Below are positions 8,272 to 15,892 of a stretch of DNA of 64,000 nt, piece after piece. The stretch's first letter is position 1, and each line of letters opens with the position of its first letter. Under the pieces are notes generated by a model. That model did no database searches and was not told where the DNA came from. It was given only the letters and a program-made list of their open reading frames with translations. The DNA lies in the NCBI GenBank assembly GCA_949293325.1, contig CASFCZ010000012.1:1-64000 (forward strand), in the 5' to 3' direction. The position numbers and the translations under genes were made by a program. Origin of the DNA: an uncultured Eubacteriales bacterium (GTDB lineage Bacteria; Bacillota; Clostridia; Lachnospirales; CAG-274).

Positions 8272-11200
8272 TTAGAGATTTTCAAAGCTATTATACAGGT
8301 CCAGAATTCCGTAACCCCACTGATTATTTGGGTATACACCATCTGTACCCTCAACTGCTCCCCGTACAAAATAGGATGTGACGGTAAGTGTATTTGCTGT
8401 GTTGATACCATTTCTGAGAATAAGCCATTCCATCATCAGGACGGCCGCTCCGGCACTGATAGCAGAGGCCAGACTGGTTCCGCTGCGACCGTCAATATTT
8501 ACAGCAGGAGCACAAAGGTATGGTCTAAGGGCTGAAAATCTGTTTGGTCCCCTCCCTGAGGGTGCATATATACTATTGTCCGACATATTATACCCCCCTA
8601 CCACCATTACACTATCCGCTGTAGCAGGTGTAGTAACGGTAAAATATGGATCAGGATTCAAAAAGAAAGTATCTTCCTTAATAAAACCACTTATAGGCAG
8701 CCATAGATGCACTTTTCCCGCCGTACGATTGTAATTATAAATTCTTATACGCCATATTCCCATAGCAGGGCGTATAATACGGATGGAAGTATACTGATCA
8801 CTTGCTATATCCTCAGGAATGTAATAGCTGACCTGTACAACACCTCCACCTCTGGGAAGAACAACATTCCCGCTGTAATTAGGTATAGGTTGAAGACGTT
8901 CCACAATTTCCCCTAATGGTGATATTATTTCTACTGCAACAGAATTAACTATAAAGTTCCATATCCATATATTTATACCCGATTCATCCTCAGCAACTGT
9001 CAACTCAACATCCTTATATTCATCCATACTGTCAAGCTCCAGAGATGTATGGTGCTTTGCTATTGCCTCATTACCTGCCGGAACACAAAGACACACCCCA
9101 TAGCGTTTTGCAACATCAGAGAGATATTCTTCAAGGGAAGATTGACCACTGTGTCCTCCCTGGTTTGTTCCCATACCCAGACAGATTACAATAGGTCTGT
9201 TTAGCTCATCAGCCTTTTTATAGGCATAACTCACCCCCAGCATAACATCAGATGAAGCAAAGGCAGGGGTGTCGGCATCAAGAAACATTTCTTCCTTAAG
9301 ATAGGCCTTTGCCTCTTTCACCTTAATTATTATAAGATCTGCCTCGGGAGCTGCTCCATTACGTCCTGCGGCTATCTCCGCCATAACAGTACCGTGTCCT
9401 ATTGTATCCTCAGAATTTATGGTATACTCACCCCTAAGTGCCCTGTTGATGTCCTCATTTGTATACTCCCTTCCAAAGCACTGGCTACCATCCCCGCTTT
9501 CATCACTCTGATCCCACAAATAAAGTATTTTACTTGTATTATCTTCATATATAAACTCACTGTTTGTATAATCTATTCCCGTATCTATAACTGCTACCAA
9601 CACACCACCGCCACGAAGATTCAGGTAGGGCTGGTTTTGTACCGTTGTTATACCACTTTTATCCAAAGCCGTCTGATATTGCATCAGCCCCAGTAAAAAA
9701 GGCTGGCGTATGCCATAGGTATTAGTCAACATTGTCTTATTGCTTTCATAATAACCCCGGCGTAAATAAACGATACTGTAGCTATCATTTATTGGACATA
9801 TTGCAACATTGTCATTTAATTCTATAGTATCAATGAAACTATTTTCCCTTTGAACAAAGTCATAATAATCATCGGAGTAAAAGGGCTGTTTTCCCCCTTG
9901 GAAAAGCTCCTGAACAGCAACAGAGGATGAGTCAGTCAACAGCCCCATGGTGTTTTCAAAGCAAAGTTTGCCATAACCCCATAGAGGATTTGGGTAATCA
10001 ATACCATTTTCTCTTATTGCACCACGCTGAATATAAGCCTTAAGCCGTTCACCATACATAAACAGATCATTACCAAGTACAATGCCCCATTCCATAATAA
10101 GGGCTGCAACCCCTGCAACATGAGGAGATGCGAAGCTGGTACCGGTAAAAAGATCCATGCCGCCATCAACAGCAGAAGCAGGTACATTATAGGCAGGTGC
10201 AGCAATATTCGGCTTGGTATAGACAATATTACGTGTGTACCCCCTGCCTGAAAAATCCAGATATGTATTTGTAAGCTGATCATATCCTGCAACAGCCATT
10301 GTTCTGTATGCAGTAGCCGGAATTGTAATGGTTGTATCGGTACTAGGCTGTAAAAAAGCCGTATCCACCCCAACTGCCTCGGTAACAGGGAGCCATATAT
10401 CATAATCACCCTCAACAATATTAATTGGAAGGAACTCAATAGTCCATATACCACTTTCTATGGTTTTCTCTGACTTAAGGTTAATATATATTTCGCTGTC
10501 ATTGCTGTAAGGTGTAGGTTGTAAAAATAAAACGTTTATTTCTGTTTCAGAAAATTGTAACTGAGTATCTGATACTATTACAGAGCTTTTTTCTCCACCC
10601 GGTGAAGTTATAATAAATCCAACCTCATCGGAAAAAGACTTCCAAACAGAAAGATACATATCAGCATTATTTTGTGCAATATTAAAACTGACCCTGTTGT
10701 CATCGGATTTAAAACTACCCTGATAATGATGAGCCGCTGCCCCCTCATTACCTGCTGCAACACATATAAGGCACTCCGTATTGCCTGCTATCTCATCTAT
10801 ATATCCCTCAAAAAGGGAGGTTCCGTCATGGGCACCCTCATTTGTTCCATATGATATATTGATAGCTACAGGTTTACCAAGCTGCTCAGCCTTATCTTTA
10901 ATATATTTCAGTCCCCGCATTATATCAGTAGACCTGGAATAAACATTATTTTCATCAAGCTTAACTATCAGAAGCTCTGCCTTTGGAGCAACACCCCTGA
11001 AGCCTGAGCCATTACCATTACCGGCGGCTATTCCCGCCACAGCCGTACCATGTCCAAGACTATCGTATAGGTCAGTTCTGCTATTTTCTTTTATGGCCTG
11101 GTCTATATCCTCCCTTGTATATTCCCTTCCTTTAGCAAAACCAACAGGGGGAACACCGTCACTTCCTGTTTGTGCCCATGCAGCAGCTATCCTTGTATTT

Positions 11201-11589
11201 CCATTTTCATCAATGAAATCTCTGTTTGTTATGTCTATTCCGGAATCAATTATACCTATAAGGGTACCGTTGCCCTCAAGAATATTGCCCTCAAAACGGG
11301 AATCATCATATACACATACAGAGGGCATGGTGGAAATTGCCATAAAGTATAACTCCTTAGGCACTTCTATATATTCGGTAACGCTTAATCTGTACAGTGT
11401 ATCTATATTTTCAATAGGTAGTGTAATTATTGCATAGGATTCCGAAAGAATTTCCACAATAGCATTCAGCTCTGAAACCGCTGTAATCAGATCTCCACTA
11501 TACTTTATTATCAGTTCAACATTGCTTTCATTTCCTCTGCCTGTTTCTAATCTATTCAAAGCCAGATCCTCCCTTAATACTTCATTCAT
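8272..11589 (-). CDS. Tandem Csp-like subtilisin (S8) protease, two domains
   Basis: A 1105-residue protein made of two subtilase domains in one chain. The first triad is D115 (IIDSGID), H180 (GHGTAVAG) and S485 (GTSFASPHVAG), with oxyanion N281. The second is D669 (VIDTGID), H732 (GHGTVMAE) and S1039 (GTSLASAISAG), with N840. Residues 1-75 look like a prodomain. Each catalytic domain carries a long insertion between the Asn and Ser blocks (roughly 300-415 and 855-990), the place of the jelly-roll domain in germination protease CspB. No signal peptide or membrane segment is seen. The layout matches the CspB-CspA fusion of Clostridioides difficile, where the CspA half lost its triad; here both halves keep it. 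A role in activating the cortex hydrolase SleC during germination is inference. No clear Shine-Dalgarno precedes the ATG, and a perfect inverted repeat abuts it. Confidence 0.88.
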   Translation of the reverse strand: MNEVLREDLALNRLETGRGNESNVELIIKYSGDLITAVSELNAIVEILSESYAIITLPIENIDTLYRLSVTEYIEVPKELYFMAISTMPSVCVYDDSRFEGNILEGNGTLIGIIDSGIDITNRDFIDENGNTRIAAAWAQTGSDGVPPVGFAKGREYTREDIDQAIKENSRTDLYDSLGHGTAVAGIAAGNGNGSGFRGVAPKAELLIVKLDENNVYSRSTDIMRGLKYIKDKAEQLGKPVAINISYGTNEGAHDGTSLFEGYIDEIAGNTECLICVAAGNEGAAAHHYQGSFKSDDNRVSFNIAQNNADMYLSVWKSFSDEVGFIITSPGGEKSSVIVSDTQLQFSETEINVLFLQPTPYSNDSEIYINLKSEKTIESGIWTIEFLPINIVEGDYDIWLPVTEAVGVDTAFLQPSTDTTITIPATAYRTMAVAGYDQLTNTYLDFSGRGYTRNIVYTKPNIAAPAYNVPASAVDGGMDLFTGTSFASPHVAGVAALIMEWGIVLGNDLFMYGERLKAYIQRGAIRENGIDYPNPLWGYGKLCFENTMGLLTDSSSVAVQELFQGGKQPFYSDDYYDFVQRENSFIDTIELNDNVAICPINDSYSIVYLRRGYYESNKTMLTNTYGIRQPFLLGLMQYQTALDKSGITTVQNQPYLNLRGGGVLVAVIDTGIDYTNSEFIYEDNTSKILYLWDQSDESGDGSQCFGREYTNEDINRALRGEYTINSEDTIGHGTVMAEIAAGRNGAAPEADLIIIKVKEAKAYLKEEMFLDADTPAFASSDVMLGVSYAYKKADELNRPIVICLGMGTNQGGHSGQSSLEEYLSDVAKRYGVCLCVPAGNEAIAKHHTSLELDSMDEYKDVELTVAEDESGINIWIWNFIVNSVAVEIISPLGEIVERLQPIPNYSGNVVLPRGGGVVQVSYYIPEDIASDQYTSIRIIRPAMGIWRIRIYNYNRTAGKVHLWLPISGFIKEDTFFLNPDPYFTVTTPATADSVMVVGGYNMSDNSIYAPSGRGPNRFSALRPYLCAPAVNIDGRSGTSLASAISAGAAVLMMEWLILRNGINTANTLTVTSYFVRGAVEGTDGVYPNNQWGYGILDLYNSFENL

Positions 11590-11608
11590 AACAAAAATAT
11601 TTTGTTAT
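11588..11608. repeat. Perfect 9-bp inverted repeat at the protease start
   Basis: ATAACAAAA (11588-11596) and TTTTGTTAT (11600-11608) flank a 3-base centre. The repeat ends inside the start codon of the Csp-like gene and takes the place where a ribosome binding site would lie. It could be an operator or an RNA hairpin masking the start. Confidence 0.6.
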
Positions 11609-11641
11609 AATATATAAAGGGATTAACCGGATTATGTAGAC

Positions 11642-11673
11642 AAAAAAGCGGAGCCTGAATAACAGGCCCCGCT
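11642..11673 (-). terminator. Terminator of the amtB-PII unit
   Basis: Minus strand: AGCGGGGCCTG pairs with CAGGCTCCGCT around TTATT and runs into six T. It lies ten bases past the PII stop codon. Confidence 0.9.
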
Positions 11674-11682
11674 GAAACTTAA

Positions 11683-12030
11683 TCAGTTAAGAGCATCATA
11701 ACCGGTTTCCTTGGTACGTATCCTGTATACGTCCTTAACCTCGTAGGTAAATATTTTACCATCACCTACATCACCGGTATAAGCAGCCTCCTGAATGGCT
11801 TTGATTGTCTTTTCAGCCCATTCTTCAGAGGAAACTACAATTTCAAACTTTATCTTTGGCAGCATAAACATATCTACCTCGGTACCTCTTACAAGCTGCT
11901 TGTGACCCTTCTGTGCACCGCATCCCATAATCTGTGATACACTAATACCATTTACATCTATTTCCTTAAGAGCAGCCTTTACTTCCTCGAACTTTTCTTC
12001 GCGGACGATGGCTTCAATTTTAATCATCAT
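11683..12030 (-). CDS. PII nitrogen regulatory protein (GlnB/GlnK type)
   Basis: A PII signal protein that binds ATP/ADP and 2-oxoglutarate and gates the AmtB channel. The 116-residue form starts at the ATG at 12030, with GGAGG ten bases upstream. Seen are IKIEAIVREEKFEEVKAAL, the T-loop GHKQLVRGTEVDMFMLPKIK, and the C-terminal signature YTGDVGDGKIFTYEV. The T-loop Tyr51, uridylylated in enteric GlnB, is Val here, so control by uridylylation is unlikely. The gene lies 21 bases after amtB, the classic amtB-glnK arrangement. Confidence 0.95.
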   Translation of the reverse strand: MMIKIEAIVREEKFEEVKAALKEIDVNGISVSQIMGCGAQKGHKQLVRGTEVDMFMLPKIKFEIVVSSEEWAEKTIKAIQEAAYTGDVGDGKIFTYEVKDVYRIRTKETGYDALN

Positions 12031-12051
12031 AATATAACTACCTCCCACTTA

Positions 12052-13290
12052 TTAAGAATCAAGACCATTAAATGCCGGATATGCACTTTCACCATGCTGT
12101 GAAGCATCCATACCGATAAGCTCTTCCTTAGACTCAGCACGGAGAGGAGTAAATATTCTTACAATACCGGCACAGATAAGTGTACCGATTACTGCAATTG
12201 CAATAGTAATAACAACACTTAATACCTGCATAAGGAACTGATGAACATCACCGTATATAAGTCCGCTATAACCATTTACTGCCTCATTTGCAAAGATACC
12301 CGTTGCAATACCACCCCAGATACCACCAATACCATGGCAGCCAAATGCGTCAAGAGCATCATCTATCTTAAGTTTACCCTTTACAAAGCCCATTGTAAAG
12401 TAGCAGATTGGACTAACAAGGGCACCGATAATGAATGATGACCAGACTGTTACAAAACCTGCACCAGGTGTAATAGCAATAAGACCTACAACAAGTCCGG
12501 TAGATGCACCAACAAGGGTAGGCTTGCCTTCCTTAATAACATCAATAAGCATCCATGAAAGCATTGCAGAAGCAGATGCAATAGCTGTAGTAGTAAATGC
12601 ATGGGCTGCAAGACCATTAGCAGCAAGAGCACTACCTGCATTGAAACCGAACCAACCAAACCAAAGAAGTCCAGCACCAAGGAATACAAAAGGAATATTA
12701 TGTACTCTGTAAGAACCTGCATCCACTCCAAGTCTTCTGCCAATAAGTTTAGCAAGAACAAGTCCACTGACACCTGAGCTGATATGAACTACATTACCAC
12801 CTGCAAAGTCTATAGAGTCAAGGCAACCTGTACCAAGGAAACCACCACCCCATACCATATGAGCAAGAGGATAGTAAACAACTATCTGCCAAAGCAGAAC
12901 AAAGATAAATAAAGCTTTAAATTTCATACGACCTGCTACTGAGCCTGTAATAAGAGCACAAGTAATCATACAAAACATAGCCTGAAACATGGCATAGACA
13001 TATGTAGGTATTGATCCTGTTACATCATCTATTGCTATACCATTAAAAAATACATTTGCAAAGTTACCGATTACCTGGTTAAGTCCACCCTCATTTACTC
13101 CAAATGCAAGGCTATAACCTATAGCAACCCATTCTACAACAACAAGTCCCATAACAAAGGCACAGGCCATCATAGTATTAACAACATTTTTTCTTCTTTC
13201 AAGTCCTCCATAGAAAAATGCAAGGCCAGGTGTCATAAGAAACACAAAGGCTGCACAAATCATAATAAAACCCGTATCTGCGGCATTCAT
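12052..13290 (-). CDS. amtB: Ammonium transporter
   Basis: A 412-residue Amt/MEP/Rh channel that passes ammonium across the cytoplasmic membrane. About eleven hydrophobic segments are visible. Diagnostic blocks are TPGLAFFYGGLERRKN at the N-terminus, the HMVWGGGFLG and DFAGGNVVHISSGVSGLV region with the conserved Asp and His, and CHGIGGIWGGIATGIF carrying the second pore His. It has no PII domain of its own but is followed by a free PII. It is transcribed from a promoter whose leader contains an immediate terminator hairpin. Confidence 0.96.
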   Translation of the reverse strand: MNAADTGFIMICAAFVFLMTPGLAFFYGGLERRKNVVNTMMACAFVMGLVVVEWVAIGYSLAFGVNEGGLNQVIGNFANVFFNGIAIDDVTGSIPTYVYAMFQAMFCMITCALITGSVAGRMKFKALFIFVLLWQIVVYYPLAHMVWGGGFLGTGCLDSIDFAGGNVVHISSGVSGLVLAKLIGRRLGVDAGSYRVHNIPFVFLGAGLLWFGWFGFNAGSALAANGLAAHAFTTTAIASASAMLSWMLIDVIKEGKPTLVGASTGLVVGLIAITPGAGFVTVWSSFIIGALVSPICYFTMGFVKGKLKIDDALDAFGCHGIGGIWGGIATGIFANEAVNGYSGLIYGDVHQFLMQVLSVVITIAIAVIGTLICAGIVRIFTPLRAESKEELIGMDASQHGESAYPAFNGLDS

Positions 13291-13389
13291 ATAAGTTTCC
13301 TCCCTTTCTTTATCAAAAAAACTTTAGGCTTAATAGTCTTGTCACGGTACCGTTCGTGTAAATTAAAGCCATTTTCCTTGCCTATAGGC

Positions 13390-13430
13390 AAAAAAAGGTG
13401 CTGAGCAGACCTGTAGTCCATTCAGCACCT
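13390..13430 (-). promoter_or_regulatory. Attenuator-like terminator hairpin in the amtB leader
   Basis: Minus strand: AGGTGCTGA (13430-13422) pairs perfectly with TCAGCACCT (13404-13396), followed by seven T. A small inner GGAC/GTCT hairpin has the loop TACAG. The hairpin begins within about ten bases of the predicted transcription start and about 100 bases ahead of amtB, so most transcripts would stop unless antitermination occurs. Confidence 0.75.
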
Positions 13431-13443
13431 TTGCTATAAATGT

Positions 13444-13472
13444 ATAATACCAAAAATTTTAATGTTTTTCAA
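13444..13472 (-). promoter_or_regulatory. Promoter of amtB
   Basis: Minus strand: -35 TTGAAA (13467-13472), 17 bp, -10 TATTAT (13444-13449). The start would be near 13437, directly upstream of the attenuator hairpin. Confidence 0.75.
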
Positions 13473-13531
13473 GCAAAAAATAAAATCTTTCCATATTTTT
13501 TTTACTATATGACCGATAACTTTATTTTACT

Positions 13532-13564
13532 AAAAAAGGCGTATATCCACTTAGGATACACACC
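13532..13564 (-). terminator. Terminator after the Amt-PII fusion gene
   Basis: Minus strand: GGTGTGTATCC pairs with GGATATACGCC (G-T pairs allowed) around TAAGT, then six T. It separates the fusion gene from the amtB unit. The whole 295-base gap 13291-13585 holds this terminator, the amtB promoter and the amtB leader. Confidence 0.85.
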
Positions 13565-13585
13565 TTTCTACAGCCTATTTAATTA

Positions 13586-15346
13586 TTAATCATCAGTACC
13601 CTGAAGGGCTGCCATACCTTCTTCACCGGTTCTTACCTTTACTACATTTTCTACACCGTAAACAAAGATTTTACCATCACCTATATTTCCTGTGTAAAGA
13701 GCCTTTCTTGCAGCTGCAATTACATTAGATACAGGTACTGTAGAAACAACTACCTCAAACTTAATTTTTGGTAAAAGAGTAACATCAACAGGTACACCAC
13801 GATAGCGAGGAGCAGTTTCACCCTTCTGAACACCACAACCTGTTACATTGGATACTGTAATACCTGTTACGCCGATATCATTAAGAGCCTTCTTAAGCTC
13901 ATCGAACTTAGCAGGTTTACATATAATATCAATCTTACTGAGTTTAACATCACTTGCAACTACACCCTTACCAGGATCTGTTACAACCTGAACAGGAACT
14001 GCTGCATCACTTGATACAGGAGCCTTTTTCTCAGTAGTTTCACCTGTAAATACTGAAATAGAGTTTGTATTTACTACAGGCATAAAGTCTGCATAGGAAG
14101 ATGCAAGACCGTGCTCTGTAATATCAAGACCTCTTAATTCCTCCTCTGTGGAAGCACGTAAACCAACAGTCTTCTTAAGAACAGTAAATACAATTGCAAT
14201 TGTAACAGCTGTCCATGCTGCTACAGAAATAATACCTGCACACTGTGTAGCTAAAAGTGATATACCACCACCATAGAAAAGACCATCAATTGTACATTCA
14301 GGAGCATTTGAAGTAGCAAAAAGACCTACTGCAAATGTACCCCATATACCATTCATCATATGTACTGCAACAGCACCTACAGGGTCATCAACACGAAGCT
14401 TGTGGTCAAGAAGCCATACACCAAACACTACCAATACACCTGAAACTGCACCAATAACCAGTGCGCCAAATGCATCAACTACATCACAACCTGCTGTAAT
14501 ACCAACAAGACCTGCAAGTGAAGCGTTAAGACACATGGATACATCAGGCTTACCATACTTGATCCATGTAAATATCATACATACTACAGTTGCAACTGCA
14601 GGTGAAATTGTGGTTGTAAGGAAGATAGAACCAAGCTGTGGACCTGTAGTTGCAGCAGCACCGTTAAATCCATACCAGCCAAACCAAAGTATGAAGCAAC
14701 CAAGAGCACCAAGTGTAAGAGAATGACCCAAGATAGCATTTACACCTACAATCTTACCGTCCTTGTCCTTTATAAACTTACCGATACGTGGTCCAAGAAT
14801 CTTAGCACCAATAAGAGCTGAGATACCTCCAACCATATGAATTGCACATGAACCTGCAAAATCATGGAATCCTATTTCGGAAAGCCATCCGCCGCCCCAG
14901 ATCCAGTGTGCTTCAATTGGGTATATAACGGCACTTATAACAGCCGAATATATACAATATGAGATAAACTTAGTTCTCTCAGCCATAGCACCTGAAACTA
15001 TAGTTGCAGTTGTAGCACAGAATACCATGTTAAATACAAATGCTGACCAGTTAAAGTTAGCATAATCTGTAAAGATGCCCAAAGTTGGTATGCCAATGAA
15101 ACCATTAACATCATCACCTAACAGAAAACCATAACCAATCAACACAAAAACCGGTACACCAATACAAAAATCCATCAGGTTTTTCATAATGATGTTTGCT
15201 GCATTTTTGGCACGTGTGAAACCGGTTTCTACCATAGCGAAGCCTGCCTGCATAAAAAATACCAAAGCAGCACCCACAAGGAACCAAATTCCAAACACCT
15301 CAGTTGTAACAGCACTTAAAATTGCGTCTGTAATGTTTGCGTCCAT
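13586..15346 (-). CDS. Ammonium transporter with C-terminal fused PII domain
   Basis: A 586-residue fusion. Residues 1 to about 410 form an Amt channel, with FFMQAGFAMVETGFTRAKN near the start, HWIWGGGWLSEIGFHDFAGS, and VHMMNGIWGTFAVGLF with pore residues. A linker of about 60 residues follows (containing TTEKKAPVSSDAAVP). Residues 470-586 are a complete PII domain ending in YTGNIGDGKIFVYGV. As in the free PII next door, the T-loop position of Tyr51 is Val (RGVPVDVTLLPKIK). A tethered PII would sense 2-oxoglutarate and nucleotides directly at its own channel. The upstream leader holds two tandem hairpins. Confidence 0.93.
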   Translation of the reverse strand: MDANITDAILSAVTTEVFGIWFLVGAALVFFMQAGFAMVETGFTRAKNAANIIMKNLMDFCIGVPVFVLIGYGFLLGDDVNGFIGIPTLGIFTDYANFNWSAFVFNMVFCATTATIVSGAMAERTKFISYCIYSAVISAVIYPIEAHWIWGGGWLSEIGFHDFAGSCAIHMVGGISALIGAKILGPRIGKFIKDKDGKIVGVNAILGHSLTLGALGCFILWFGWYGFNGAAATTGPQLGSIFLTTTISPAVATVVCMIFTWIKYGKPDVSMCLNASLAGLVGITAGCDVVDAFGALVIGAVSGVLVVFGVWLLDHKLRVDDPVGAVAVHMMNGIWGTFAVGLFATSNAPECTIDGLFYGGGISLLATQCAGIISVAAWTAVTIAIVFTVLKKTVGLRASTEEELRGLDITEHGLASSYADFMPVVNTNSISVFTGETTEKKAPVSSDAAVPVQVVTDPGKGVVASDVKLSKIDIICKPAKFDELKKALNDIGVTGITVSNVTGCGVQKGETAPRYRGVPVDVTLLPKIKFEVVVSTVPVSNVIAAARKALYTGNIGDGKIFVYGVENVVKVRTGEEGMAALQGTDD

Positions 15347-15425
15347 ATTAGACCCCTCCTAAATTTTTTTATTTGGTTTTAAATACTTTTCATATATTTG
15401 CAAAGCGGCCATTTTCCAAATATAT

Positions 15426-15463
15426 AAAAAGAGACGTTGAGCCTGTTTAAGCCCAACGTCTCT
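15426..15463 (-). promoter_or_regulatory. Leader terminator hairpin upstream of the Amt-PII gene
   Basis: Minus strand: AGAGACGTTG pairs perfectly with CAACGTCTCT, extended by GGGC/GCTC-type pairs, with apical loop sequence TTAAACAG, and runs into TTTTTATATA. It stands about 80 bases ahead of the gene, so it is a likely attenuator and not the end of another gene. Confidence 0.72.
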
Positions 15464-15492
15464 GTCAGTAATATCAGTAATTTAAAACCAAT

Positions 15493-15526
15493 AAAGGCAA
15501 GGATACTGTTAACGCATCCTTGCCTT
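15493..15526 (-). promoter_or_regulatory. First hairpin of the Amt-PII leader
   Basis: Minus strand: a 12-bp perfect stem (AAAGGCAAGGAT with ATCCTTGCCTTT) closes a loop containing GTTAACAG. It lies about 30 bases ahead of the terminator hairpin, whose loop (TTAAACAG) is very similar. The T-run after it is weak, so it is more likely a regulator-binding or structural element than a terminator. Confidence 0.6.
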
Positions 15527-15537
15527 TTGATACAGTT

Positions 15538-15566
15538 GTTATAGTCGGCATTTAAAGAAAAATCAG
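15538..15566 (-). promoter_or_regulatory. Possible promoter of the Amt-PII gene
   Basis: Minus strand: -10 TATAAC (15538-15543) with a weak -35 CTGATT (15561-15566) at 17 bp. A start near 15531 would place the two leader hairpins at the very 5' end of the RNA, as in the amtB leader. Confidence 0.4.
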
Positions 15567-15796
15567 CACTTTTTTAATTTTTTTTATTTTTGTTTAAATA
15601 TAATATTTTACCCCTTTTGTAAACATTTTTTTTGATTAATTTTATCTGATTTTCAAATATATTTCTGCATTTTCTATAAATATTTTGCTTATTTTATATC
15701 ATTTATATTAAACTTTATAATTAATACAAATTTCAAGCTGTAACCATATATGTAAAATTGCCTGAAATGAATTTTACTCTCATGTACCTTTGCACA
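15567..15796. other. A/T-rich spacer with no gene
   Basis: This part of the 546-base gap 15347-15892 is strongly A/T-rich. I find no open frame with a ribosome binding site, no RNA gene and no repeat. A TTTACA element near 15627 could belong to an alternative upstream promoter for the Amt-PII gene. Confidence 0.6.
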
Positions 15797-15827
15797 AAAT
15801 GGCCTGTCGTTTTACTAACGACAGGCC
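15797..15827 (-). terminator. Terminator of the SLH pectate lyase gene
   Basis: GGCCTGTCGTT (15801-15811) pairs perfectly with AACGACAGGCC (15817-15827). On the minus strand the exit is ATTTTG, a weak T-run, but position and stem strength fit a terminator. Confidence 0.7.
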
Positions 15828-15892
15828 TTCATTAAAAGCTATTGCCTTGGATAGTATTGTTAAAAACACCATCCACAACTATTTAAGATTAA

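Noticed and set aside
15426-15526. ANTAR two-hairpin target
   Set aside because: Two hairpins are present, but the loops do not show the A-first, G-fourth hexaloop I associate with ANTAR targets; left as an unclassified leader element.
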